A stretch of DNA of 32,710 bases. Origin: Chloroflexota bacterium (GTDB lineage Bacteria; Chloroflexota; Anaerolineae; Caldilineales; Caldilineaceae). Location: NCBI GenBank assembly GCA_026389895.1, contig JAPLGZ010000583.1, positions 1 to 32,710 of the forward strand, written 5' to 3'. Shown one piece after another: positions 23,923 to 31,506 of this stretch; positions within the stretch are counted from its first letter, which is position 1; each line of letters begins with the position of its first letter. Made by a program: the position numbers and the translations under genes. The notes beneath the pieces are model-generated. The model was not told where the DNA came from and did not search any database. It worked only from the letters and a program-made list of their open reading frames with translations.

Positions 23923-24682
23923 AGAGGTTGTGTTAATCACCAAAACAAATCCCCGCGCTTGGACGGTGACGATGAACCGTCCCGAGCAACGCAACAGTCT
24001 CACCCAAGGGCTCATGCAAGGTCTCCACAGCGCGCTGGATCAAGCCGAAGCTGACCCCGCTTGTCGGTTAGTCATCCTCACCGGACGCCAAAATTTCTTT
24101 TGCACCGGCATGGACTTTACCGAAGCATCGCAAGGAACCGGGTCGCCCAAGGCCCTCACCGGCGAGGATTACATGGCCCTGCTCAAACGTTTTGCGAGCT
24201 GTGGCAAAATCCTCATCGCCAAAGTGGAGGGTGTAGTGCAAGCGGGCGGGATGGGGCTAGTCGCGGCGAGTGACCTCGTTGTGGCGACCCCGGGCAGTAG
24301 CTTTGCGCTGCCCGAAGCGTTATGGGGTCTGCTCCCGGCCAACGTAATGCCCTTTCTCATTCGCCGGGTCGGCTTTCAACCGGCCTACCGTTTGACGCTT
24401 ACAACGGAGACGATCCCGGCGCAAGAAGCGTGGCGGATTGGCCTGGTTGATACGCTGAGCGACAAGCCGGATGACGAGATCCGCCGCTATCTGATCCGCC
24501 TGGGTCGCCTTGATGAACAGACCATTCTCGAAGCCAAAGCCTATTTCCAGAAAATGTGGCTCCTCAATTCCGCGATGGAGAAACATGCCATTGCCGAACT
24601 GAGCCGCCTGATGCAAACAGAACGGGTGCAAACGAATATCCGAAATTACGCGGAGCATCAAAAATTCCCCTGGGAAACCTAG
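23915..24682 (+). CDS. Enoyl-CoA hydratase-like decarboxylase (ECH2) of the beta-branching cassette
   Basis: A 255-residue crotonase-fold protein. ATG 23915 is chosen over the in-frame ATG at 23888 because AGGAGG at 23903-23908 is ideally spaced and homology begins there. Motifs typical of ECH2 enzymes (PksI and CurF-ECH2 types) include FFCTGMDF, VVQAGGMGLVAASD and LPEALWGLLPANVMPFLIRR. It should decarboxylate the intermediate made by ECH1 to leave an alpha,beta- or beta,gamma-unsaturated methyl branch. It is the last gene with an evident biosynthetic role and probably marks the right edge of the polyketide operon. Confidence 0.93.
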   Translation: MAEEVVLITKTNPRAWTVTMNRPEQRNSLTQGLMQGLHSALDQAEADPACRLVILTGRQNFFCTGMDFTEASQGTGSPKALTGEDYMALLKRFASCGKILIAKVEGVVQAGGMGLVAASDLVVATPGSSFALPEALWGLLPANVMPFLIRRVGFQPAYRLTLTTETIPAQEAWRIGLVDTLSDKPDDEIRRYLIRLGRLDEQTILEAKAYFQKMWLLNSAMEKHAIAELSRLMQTERVQTNIRNYAEHQKFPWET

Positions 24683-24730
24683 AAGTTTTAAGCCGCTAGC
24701 CCATGAGGATATGAACTCCTCCTCAACTAA

Positions 24731-24761
24731 TTCGTAAGAAGCGCTAAACAAGGTATATACT
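24731..24761 (+). promoter_or_regulatory. Possible promoter of the NTF2-like gene
   Basis: A good -10 hexamer TATACT at 24756-24761 lies 124 nt before the next start codon, but the best upstream partner, TTCGTA at 24731-24736, is a poor -35 at a long 19-nt spacing. It sits in the 203-nt gap after the ECH2 gene, where a new transcription unit is expected. Nothing else clear is seen in that gap. Confidence 0.3.
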
Positions 24762-24885
24762 CTCTTATCGGACAAAACCACTCGAACGATGTCGCTCGAC
24801 CTAGCAGCATTCCGTTGCAGAGATAGGATTGAACGCCGTAGAAGCGTAGTTGGATGGCTTAAATTCGGCCAAAGGATAGATCGCA

Positions 24886-25290
24886 ATGACAGCACCGCGC
24901 ATCAATACCCAGGACCGTATCCTCCAAGCCGATGACTTTCGCGAGTTGGAAAGAGCCCGTCTGCGCGCCTTAGTCGAGGCTGATATGGGGCTTGCCTGGC
25001 AACTTCATGCAGCCGACTTTCAGCTCATCACGCCCAATGGGTTCTCATATTCACGCGATGTGTACCTTGGCGAGATTGAAACCGGCCAATTAAAGTACTT
25101 GCGCTGGGAACCCGGCCCCATAGAGGTCCGCTTGCATGGCAGCGTGGCGTTGCTGCGATACCAGGCCAAGTTCGAGGTTGACTCTGGCGAGGGGCGCGCC
25201 TTAGCTTTGCAGTGCTGGCATACCGACGCGTATGAATTGCATAACGAGTTGTGGCAGGTCATCTGGTCGCAGGCGACGGCAATCAGATAA
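24886..25290 (+). CDS. NTF2-like (SnoaL/DUF4440-type) small protein
   Basis: A 134-residue protein with AAAGGATAG before ATG 24886. The pattern of an N-terminal helix with LVEADMGLAWQLHAADFQLITPNG followed by short strands (VRLHGSVALLRYQAKF) fits the cone-shaped NTF2-like fold of the DUF4440/SnoaL group. Some members are cyclases or isomerases in natural-product pathways, others have no known role. It is separated from the polyketide operon by 203 nt, so membership of the cluster is uncertain and no substrate can be proposed. Confidence 0.8.
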   Translation: MTAPRINTQDRILQADDFRELERARLRALVEADMGLAWQLHAADFQLITPNGFSYSRDVYLGEIETGQLKYLRWEPGPIEVRLHGSVALLRYQAKFEVDSGEGRALALQCWHTDAYELHNELWQVIWSQATAIR

Positions 25291-25354
25291 TAGCCTCGGC
25301 AGGCAAGGCACCGCATTCAAGCAAAAGTAAAAAACGAAATCGGAGATGTTTTCC

Positions 25355-26701
25355 ATGGCTGATGATTTGGACTTTACTTCTTTAGCCATCCCTCATGCGC
25401 CGAACGCGTCATACCCACTCCGTTCTGGCAATGTCTTGCGACCACTCATTGATGGGGAGCCTGCCTTCCGCCGCATTTGTGAGGCGATTGAAACGGCAAA
25501 GCAGAGCGTTTGGGCGACGATAACGTTCATGTGGGCAACGTGCCAGATGCCAGACGGGAGAGGCTCACCGCTCGACGTTCTGAATCGAGCGGCGGCGCGG
25601 GGCGTAGATGTTCGCCTCATCTTCTGGTGCCCCGACCCCGAAACGGAATCCCTAAAAACAAATGCTTTTTGGGGAGCGCCCCACCATTTTGATCAGTTGA
25701 GAGAAAGCGCTTCGTCCATTCGCATCCGCTGGGATCGAGCCCAGCCTGGCTACTGTCAACATCAGAAAAGTTGGCTTATGGATGCCGGCACTGAAGCAGA
25801 GACGATGTTTCTGGGCGGCCTCAATCTCAATCCCCATTCCGTGGTTGCACCGGGCCATCGCGGCGCAGGCCAAAACCACGATCTGTATATAGAACTCGCA
25901 GGACCTTCCGCGGTCGATGTCCAGCATAACTTTGTCCAGCGCTGGAACGAAGCAAGCGAGCGCCATCTGACGGATGGTCGATGGGGCGCGGGCAGCGAAG
26001 CCGATCTCCCCTTTCCGACAAGGGTCCCCGATCGAAAAGGAAACGCCATTGTTCAAATTCAACGGACGATCCATCGCGGGCGGTATGCAAACGGACATGC
26101 CACGCCGCAGGGTGTCGTCTTTCAGATTGCCGCAGGCGAACGCTCAAATTTTGACCAGTATTGCTCAGCGATTGGTGCGGCCCGCCGCTCCATTTATATC
26201 GAGAACCAGTATATCGCCGTTCCGGAGATTATCGACTGCTTGCGCCAGGCTTTGCTGCGCGGTGTAGAAATTGTCGCAGTTGTTCCAGCAGAAGGGAAGA
26301 TCCCCGAAGAATTGGCCCTGCTTGCTGCCTTTGACAATTTCACATTATCGGGCATCGCTGGATTAGACGACGAGGGCAAGCGAAACCCAGTCTGGATTCA
26401 TGCAAAACTCATGCTTGTCGATGGAGAATGGGGCACCGTTGGCTCGTGCAATCTGCATCACTATTCGCTTTTCGGCAACTGCGAAATGAATGCGGCTTTT
26501 TGGGATCAGGCGACGGCGCGCGCGCTGCTATCCGAATTGCTCTACGAACATCTCGACAGGGATATTTCTGGGTTGAATGATCACATGGCACTGCAACTCT
26601 TTGGTCAGATCGCCAGAAACAATCGCCGGCTCTTTGAAAATGGTGATAGCCGATGGCAGGGTCTCGCGTTTAGCCTTCTGCCACTGTCACAAAGCGCCTG
26701 A
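25355..26701 (+). CDS. Phospholipase D family protein with two HKD motifs
   Basis: A 448-residue protein. ATG 25355 is preferred over ATG 25346 because GGAGA at 25342-25346 is properly spaced only for the later start. Two complete HxKxxxxD motifs are visible: His136-Lys138-Asp143 (HQKSWLMD) and His349-Lys351-Asp356 (HAKLMLVD), with GSCNLHHYSLFGNCEMN after the second as in cardiolipin synthases and related enzymes. No membrane segment or signal peptide is apparent, unlike classical cardiolipin synthases. The likely chemistry is phosphodiester hydrolysis or transphosphatidylation. No link to polyketide synthesis is evident. Confidence 0.9.
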   Translation: MADDLDFTSLAIPHAPNASYPLRSGNVLRPLIDGEPAFRRICEAIETAKQSVWATITFMWATCQMPDGRGSPLDVLNRAAARGVDVRLIFWCPDPETESLKTNAFWGAPHHFDQLRESASSIRIRWDRAQPGYCQHQKSWLMDAGTEAETMFLGGLNLNPHSVVAPGHRGAGQNHDLYIELAGPSAVDVQHNFVQRWNEASERHLTDGRWGAGSEADLPFPTRVPDRKGNAIVQIQRTIHRGRYANGHATPQGVVFQIAAGERSNFDQYCSAIGAARRSIYIENQYIAVPEIIDCLRQALLRGVEIVAVVPAEGKIPEELALLAAFDNFTLSGIAGLDDEGKRNPVWIHAKLMLVDGEWGTVGSCNLHHYSLFGNCEMNAAFWDQATARALLSELLYEHLDRDISGLNDHMALQLFGQIARNNRRLFENGDSRWQGLAFSLLPLSQSA

Positions 26702-26716
26702 GTTTTGCGACAAAAT

Positions 26717-26732
26717 GGAGCGCTTCCGCTCC
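26717..26732 (-). terminator. Hairpin between convergent genes, likely terminator for the deaminase gene
   Basis: A 6-bp perfect stem, GGAGCG and CGCTCC, with a 4-nt loop sits in the 30-nt gap between convergent genes and touches the deaminase stop codon. Read on the minus strand it is followed by ATTTTG, a short T-run, so intrinsic termination is more plausible in that direction. On the plus strand the T-run is missing. Confidence 0.5.
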
Positions 26733-27151
26733 TATTCGACAATTAGCCAATGTTCCGGCAGCAACTCGCGCAGGGGCAGGATGCGCTTGCCCGGTAAAAT
26801 TACCTGCGTCCCTAAGTTGCTCGCGTCTACTTGTGCCAACAGTTCGCGACAGCGCCCACAGGGCGGCAAGATTACCCCTTCGCCCACAGCCACAATTATC
26901 TCAATCGCGGTCTCACGCGCTTTGAGCATCTCTGCCACCGCCGCATGTTCGGCGCAAAAGCCAATGCCGCAAGTCACGTCAATACAGATGCCGGTATAGA
27001 TGTTGCCCTGGCGCGTCAGCAACGCCGCCCCCACCGATCCTGCCGTTAAATCTGCCACCGCCAACGGAAACGCCCCCAACACGGCTTGCGCGCGCTGAAT
27101 GAGTTCGTCAATCCTGGTGCTGGCGGGTAGGCTTGTTTGAGAGATTTTCAT
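26732..27151 (-). CDS. Cytidine/blasticidin-S deaminase family protein
   Basis: A 139-residue protein on the minus strand with GGAG 8 nt before its ATG. The zinc site of the cytidine deaminase superfamily is complete: Cys66-Ala-Glu68 (CAEHAAV), where Glu68 is the proton shuttle, and Cys98-Gly-Arg-Cys101 (PPCGRC). Length and motif order match small homotetrameric cytidine deaminases and blasticidin-S deaminases. It would hydrolytically deaminate a cytosine-type base or nucleoside. It is convergent with the phospholipase D gene and divergent from the sugar importer. Pyrimidine salvage is the default reading; drug resistance is a weaker alternative. Confidence 0.88.
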   Translation of the reverse strand: MKISQTSLPASTRIDELIQRAQAVLGAFPLAVADLTAGSVGAALLTRQGNIYTGICIDVTCGIGFCAEHAAVAEMLKARETAIEIIVAVGEGVILPPCGRCRELLAQVDASNLGTQVILPGKRILPLRELLPEHWLIVE

Positions 27152-27586
27152 GTGATGCTCCGTGTCCCCACTGATGAATCTGGTTACAACAAATGGGCTA
27201 AGTTCAGTTAAAGCCTAGTGACTACTTTACCATCTGCACGATTAAACGCCAGAAAACCCATTATACGAATTTAAAAGGCAGCCATCATGCAATCCATCGA
27301 GCAGTATGGCCTCATTGTACTACATACAGAGAACGATTAAGTACAGTGTGCATTAACCGGTGGTGCGAGCAAGTTCGCGATTGCCCTGTCCGTCAGGTAA
27401 ACATCGCTTTACAAGCCGTGATAATGGTAGTATACTGAACAAAGGCTGTTTCGAAGATGATCGCCTATTCATCTATGGGATTCCTCTCTCTATCCAGGCG
27501 TCTTCACCTGGAGGCCCATCTTGCAGAGCAGCCTGAATCACCGCCCAATCTACCACTTTGTATCCCACCATGTTTGGAGAAATGTC
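27152..27586. other. Divergent intergenic region (435 nt)
   Basis: This gap separates the minus-strand deaminase gene from the plus-strand sugar importer. It contains the importer promoter (27408-27436) and a leader of about 145 nt before the binding-protein start. I see no supported coding sequence, no clear riboswitch fold and no obvious operator palindrome in the remainder. Confidence 0.6.
27408..27436 (+). promoter_or_regulatory. Predicted sigma-70 promoter of the sugar importer
   Basis: TTTACA at 27408-27413 and TATACT at 27431-27436 are separated by exactly 17 nt, each one mismatch from the sigma-70 consensus hexamers. The promoter faces the substrate-binding protein gene, giving a leader of about 145 nt. 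No clear operator palindrome overlaps it. Confidence 0.6.
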
Positions 27587-28909
27587 ATGCAAAAGCAGCT
27601 ATCGCGACGTAATTTTTTGAGTCTAGCGGCATTGACGACCGGCGGAGTGGTGTTGGCCGCCTGTGCGCCCCCAGCCGCCCAACCTCAGGCTGGACAGTCG
27701 GCTGCACCGGCCGCAGCGGCTGCCGAAATCCGCCTGGGCGTCTGGGCCTCCCCCGACGAAGCCCAATTCTTCGAGAATTGGGTAAAACCCTACAAGGACG
27801 CCGGCCATAGCGTCAACATCGAGTATGTAGATTGGACAACCTATTGGACCAAGTTGCCCACCCAGTTCTCGGCTGGCACGGCGCCCGACGTGATGGAGAT
27901 GTCCAACTTCACGCTCCAGTTTGGGCCGCAAGGTGTGCTGGCCGATCTACATCCTTTCTTAGATGTCGATGCTGGCCTCAAGATGGACAATTTCGTCGCC
28001 GTCCCCTTTGAGAAGTTTGACTATGAGGGCAAACTGATCAGCTTCCCGATGGGCCTCACCATTCAGTTCCTGGGCTACAACAAGAATATCTTCGACAAAG
28101 CCGGTATCGCCTATCCAGACGACACCTGGGATTGGACCAACATGCTGGATGCGGCTTTGAAGTTGACCAAGGACAAGGACGGCAACGGGCCCACCGACAC
28201 CAAATTCGATGTGACCAACGTAGTTCAATGGGGCATCGAGATGGCGCTGGATGAGGAAAGCGGGTGGTCGCCATTGGTCTATCAGAACGAAGCGGACTAC
28301 TGGAAAAACAACTACACGGAACCTAACTTCACCGACCCGGCCGTCGTGGAGGCGTTCCAGTTCTTGGCCGATATGATCAACAAGCACAAGGTCGCCCCTT
28401 CGCCGGCGGCCCAGCTAAAATTCAGCGGCAGCGCCTTCCAAGCCGGGCAGGCCGCAATGTCGCGCCAGGGCACCTACATGCTCTTGCCCTACCTGAAGAA
28501 CATCACCAGCTTTGAGTGGGACGTGGTCGTGCCGCCCAAAGGCAAGACCCGCGGTGTGATGGCCGATGGCATCGGTTGGTCGATGAGCAGCGCCAGCAAG
28601 ATCACAGACGAGGCCTGGAAATTGATCAAGTTCTTCAATACCGACGGCCAGAAGTTCATGGGCGGGGTAAAATTCCAAGTGCCCATCCTCAAGTCAGCTT
28701 TCGATTCCTTTGCTACACCGCCGCCAGCCAATGTCGGCAGCCTGAATGATGAGTTCACCTACGGCCATCGCTGGCCCACCTATACCAACCAGCAGCAGGT
28801 GGACGACTTCGTTGGCCAGAAGACCACCCAGATCTTCGACGGCCAGGCGCCAGCCGAGACCGCGTTGGCGGAGATCCAGGAATTCGTCGCACCGCTTGTC
28901 AAAGGTTAA
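27587..28909 (+). CDS. Sugar ABC transporter substrate-binding lipoprotein (CUT1 family)
   Basis: A 440-residue extracytoplasmic binding protein. ATG 27587 follows GGAGA at 6 nt and gives a leader with a twin-arginine motif (SRRNFL) and a lipobox ending VLAAC, so it is probably Tat-exported and lipid-anchored; an Ala/Gln/Pro-rich spacer follows. The mature part resembles family 1 solute-binding proteins (LGVWASPDEAQFFENW, APDVMEMSN, MSRQGTYMLLPYL), which bind oligosaccharides or glycerol-phosphate-type ligands. Two permease genes follow after 434 nt. A strong hairpin just after the stop may raise its expression relative to the permeases. The ligand cannot be named. Confidence 0.93.
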   Translation: MQKQLSRRNFLSLAALTTGGVVLAACAPPAAQPQAGQSAAPAAAAAEIRLGVWASPDEAQFFENWVKPYKDAGHSVNIEYVDWTTYWTKLPTQFSAGTAPDVMEMSNFTLQFGPQGVLADLHPFLDVDAGLKMDNFVAVPFEKFDYEGKLISFPMGLTIQFLGYNKNIFDKAGIAYPDDTWDWTNMLDAALKLTKDKDGNGPTDTKFDVTNVVQWGIEMALDEESGWSPLVYQNEADYWKNNYTEPNFTDPAVVEAFQFLADMINKHKVAPSPAAQLKFSGSAFQAGQAAMSRQGTYMLLPYLKNITSFEWDVVVPPKGKTRGVMADGIGWSMSSASKITDEAWKLIKFFNTDGQKFMGGVKFQVPILKSAFDSFATPPPANVGSLNDEFTYGHRWPTYTNQQQVDDFVGQKTTQIFDGQAPAETALAEIQEFVAPLVKG

Positions 28910-28934
28910 TTTCGGCCCCTGTTGGACAACCCAA

Positions 28935-28982
28935 GCGCTGGCATGCGCCGAGCCTGAAATTAGCCTCGGCGCATGCCAGCGC
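28935..28982 (+). terminator. Strong hairpin after the binding-protein gene (attenuator-like)
   Basis: Perfect 18-bp arms at 28935-28952 and 28965-28982 (GCGCTGGCATGCGCCGAG and its complement) with a 12-nt loop, 25 nt after the stop codon. There is no T-run, so it may act as an RNA stabiliser or partial terminator rather than a classical intrinsic terminator. Such structures between binding-protein and permease genes commonly set their different expression levels. Confidence 0.6.
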
Positions 28983-29029
28983 CTTCTCACGACCTAGATC
29001 ATCGGGCCACCACCCACGGGTTGATGGTG

Positions 29030-29143
29030 ATTAACAAAATATTTCGTCATTGGCGGGCGTGCCGCAGCGGTTAAAACCGCCGCCTGCTACGGGAAACCTG
29101 CTGCAGCAGGTTGAATAAGCCACTACCGATTCGTTTTGTTAAT
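29030..29143 (+). repeat. REP-like element with two internal palindromes and flanking inverted repeats
   Basis: The ends ATTAACAAAA (29030-29039) and TTTTGTTAAT (29134-29143) are exact reverse complements. Inside are a hairpin GCGGTT-AA-AACCGC (29067-29080) and an 18-nt perfect palindrome AACCTGCTGCAGCAGGTT (29095-29112). A pair of neighbouring hairpins of this kind is typical of REP-type repeats moved by IS200-like transposases. The outer inverted repeats could bound a miniature mobile element. Confidence 0.6.
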
Positions 29144-29343
29144 GACTATAAATCCTTGTCTGCTATCCAAAACCCTGCTAGAGCCAGGTTATTATACACC
29201 GTGATTGTGCGGCTTTTGGTGCGTTTTAACGCAGCTTTTTGGAGCAGACGGTGAATTCCTTCACGGGTGTCGGGTAAGCGCCCGATCCTGTCGATTATTC
29301 CTGCCGTCCCCGCGTCAAATATGTAGCCGCTCAGGAGGAATGG

Positions 29344-30282
29344 ATGTCTGTTACTAACGCTATCTCTGAAACCGTTCCCAGTCTCCATCGCAAAGGGTTA
29401 AGTCGACGCCGGAAAGAGGCGATCGCCTGCTACCTCTTCATTATGCCCTGGCTATTGGGATTTATCATTTTCGTCTTTGCACCGATGGTTGCCTCGGCCT
29501 TCTTAAGTCTGACTCAATTCTCGGTGATGAGCCCGCCAGAATGGGTGGGGGGGGCCAATTACGTCAAAATGGTCCACACACCGCTCTTCTGGCAAAGCCT
29601 GCGCAACACCCTGTTCATGGTGGCCCTAGATCTGCCGCTGGGCCTGCTGGCTTCTCTGTCCGCCGCCGTGCTGCTCAATCAAAAGCTGCGGGGGATCAAC
29701 ATTTTTCGCACAATCTTCTACTTGCCAGCTCTCATCCCTGCCATCGCCAACGTCCTGCTGTGGGTCTGGATCTTTGACAAAGATTCGGGGATTTTGAACG
29801 TATTCCTCAAGCTGATCGGCCTGGCGCCGCAACCCTGGCTGACAGACCCCCAATGGGCCAAGCCGTCCCTGATCATCATGAATCTATGGGGGCTTGGGAG
29901 CGCCATGCTGATCTATCTGGCCGGCCTCAAGGGCATCCCCAGCGAGTTGCATGAAGCGGGCAAGATCGACGGCGCCACGCCGTGGCAGGCCTTCTGGAAG
30001 ATTACTATCCCTTTGCTGACCCCGACCATTCTCTTCCAGTTGGTGATCGGCGTGATCTTCGAATTTCAGATCTTCACCCAAGGCTATATTCTAGGCGGTG
30101 GGCCGAACTTCTCCACCACCTTCTACGTCTTGGAGCTTTTTAACAACGCCTTCCGCTATCTAAAGATGGGCTATGCCAGCGCGATGGCCTGGGTGTTATT
30201 CGGCATCACATTGATCATTACGTTGCTGGTCTTTCGGTCCACCCCCTACTGGGTGCACTATGAAGCGGAGCGACAGCGATGA
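29344..30282 (+). CDS. Sugar ABC transporter permease 1 (MalF-like, CUT1)
   Basis: A 312-residue inner-membrane protein with about six transmembrane segments, the first near residues 29-51. The cytoplasmic EAA loop that contacts the ATPase is visible near residues 199-220 (ELHEAGKIDGATPWQAFWK). A strong AGGAGGA lies before ATG 29344. Its stop overlaps the next permease start by 4 nt (ATGA). Together with the second permease it forms the membrane channel for the sugar delivered by the upstream lipoprotein. No ATPase gene is in the window, so a shared MsmK-like ATPase is likely. Confidence 0.95.
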   Translation: MSVTNAISETVPSLHRKGLSRRRKEAIACYLFIMPWLLGFIIFVFAPMVASAFLSLTQFSVMSPPEWVGGANYVKMVHTPLFWQSLRNTLFMVALDLPLGLLASLSAAVLLNQKLRGINIFRTIFYLPALIPAIANVLLWVWIFDKDSGILNVFLKLIGLAPQPWLTDPQWAKPSLIIMNLWGLGSAMLIYLAGLKGIPSELHEAGKIDGATPWQAFWKITIPLLTPTILFQLVIGVIFEFQIFTQGYILGGGPNFSTTFYVLELFNNAFRYLKMGYASAMAWVLFGITLIITLLVFRSTPYWVHYEAERQR

Positions 30283-31133
30283 CCTCCTCGAACCTGGACA
30301 CCCATCTACATCGCCCGGCGATCTCTTGGATCATCTACCTGATCGCCATCTTGCTCTCGGTAACATTCCTGTTCCCGCTCTTCTGGATGGCCACGACATC
30401 GCTCAAGACAATGGAGCAGGCCTACGCCTTTCCGCCCATCTGGCTCCCCAAGCCCGTGCGGTGGGACAACTACGTCAAGCTCTTCACCGAGCTACCCTTT
30501 CTCACATTCACCATCAACAGTGTGCTGATCACCGTGTTAAACACGGTGGGCGTGGTCTTTACCTCGGCCCTGGTCGCCTTTGGCTTTTCGCGGCTGCGCG
30601 CCCCAGGCCGCAATTTCCTCTTCATTGTCGTGATCAGCACCATTATGTTGCCGGCCCAGGTGATCCTTGTCCCCACCTTCATCCTATTCAAATATCTGAA
30701 ATGGATCAATACGATCTTGCCGCTGGTGGTGCCAGCCTATTTCGGCGGTGGCGCCTTCAACATCTTCCTGTTGCGCCAGTTCTTTACCACCATTCCTTTT
30801 GAATATGACGAAGCGGCCATTATGGATGGGGCCGGCTGGTTCACCATCTTCTGGAGCATTATGCTGCCTCTGTCTAAGCCGGCCTTGGCCACGGTGGCAG
30901 TGCTCAACATTGTGGCCGTGTGGACCGATTTCTTCGGCCCGCTGATCTACCTGAACGATCTAAGCAAGATGACCCTAGCTGTGGGCCTGGCCTTTTTGCG
31001 CGGCCAGCACTCCACCGTGCTCACCCTGCTCATGGCCGGATCGATGTTTGCCACGCTACCTGTGTTGATCATCTTCTTCTTGGCCCAGCGCTACTTTGTC
31101 GAAGGCATTCAACTGTCGGGGTTAAAGGGCTAG
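30279..31133 (+). CDS. Sugar ABC transporter permease 2 (MalG-like, CUT1)
   Basis: A 284-residue permease translated from an ATG that overlaps the previous stop. About six membrane segments are present, starting near residues 15-35, followed by the CUT1-typical FWMATTSLKT segment. The EAA loop is visible near residues 174-196 (EYDEAAIMDGAGWFTIFW). It pairs with the upstream MalF-like permease. Length and topology are normal for the family. After its stop the next clear gene begins 373 nt downstream. Confidence 0.95.
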   Translation: MTSSNLDTHLHRPAISWIIYLIAILLSVTFLFPLFWMATTSLKTMEQAYAFPPIWLPKPVRWDNYVKLFTELPFLTFTINSVLITVLNTVGVVFTSALVAFGFSRLRAPGRNFLFIVVISTIMLPAQVILVPTFILFKYLKWINTILPLVVPAYFGGGAFNIFLLRQFFTTIPFEYDEAAIMDGAGWFTIFWSIMLPLSKPALATVAVLNIVAVWTDFFGPLIYLNDLSKMTLAVGLAFLRGQHSTVLTLLMAGSMFATLPVLIIFFLAQRYFVEGIQLSGLKG

Positions 31134-31506
31134 GCATGGGGTCGCATTCTGCAACGAACGCTATAGCGCAAATTGTATAGCTCATGTTGCGCGCTCATGT
31201 GGGCGACACGTAGGGGCATGCGGTCGGCGGCGGAACCCATTTATTTTTATGCCTCAATGTCCCTTCGCCGTCGATTGCGTGCCCGTGTTGGTCAACGAGT
31301 ATTGGTCGCACAGCAGGGCACGCAATCGACGGCGAAGTACGATTAAGGGACAAAATTACCTTGTGCCCGCCGCCGACCTGGGCGCCCTCTGGGCACCCCT
31401 ACTTATCACCATCTATCGGCGACATTTGAATGTGTAAAACTCAAATCACAGAGCGTCTGTGAGCTTTACATCATTTGCCATACCGCCATGAAACGAGAGC
31501 AATCCA
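31134..31506. other. Intergenic region after the permeases (373 nt)
   Basis: Contains the inverted repeat centred near 31300. I found no convincing coding sequence, promoter or intrinsic terminator in the rest; a GAGAG at 31495-31499 probably serves as the ribosome site of the next gene. Confidence 0.55.
31263..31337 (+). repeat. Perfect 22-bp inverted repeat with 31-nt loop
   Basis: Arms at 31263-31284 and 31316-31337 are exact reverse complements (core TTCGCCGTCGATTGCGTGCC). The symmetry resumes outside after a 9-nt bulge: TGTCCC just left of the arm pairs with GGGACA at 31346-31351. It may be a palindromic intergenic repeat or the remnant of a small mobile element. Confidence 0.75.

Larger units (their letters stand above)
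28910..29343. other. Intergenic region between binding protein and permeases (434 nt)
   Basis: Holds the hairpin at 28935-28982 and the REP-like element at 29030-29143, described separately. The remaining 200 nt before the permease start, with AGGAGGA at 29333-29339, show no supported gene on the plus strand. A minus-strand open stretch is present but I do not accept it as a gene. Confidence 0.6.

Noticed and set aside
29146-29388. Minus-strand 80-codon open stretch upstream of the first permease, with a basic segment reminiscent of a transposase fragment
   Set aside because: It overlaps the permease start, has no ribosome site, and I cannot match it to any transposase family; chance openness is the simpler reading.
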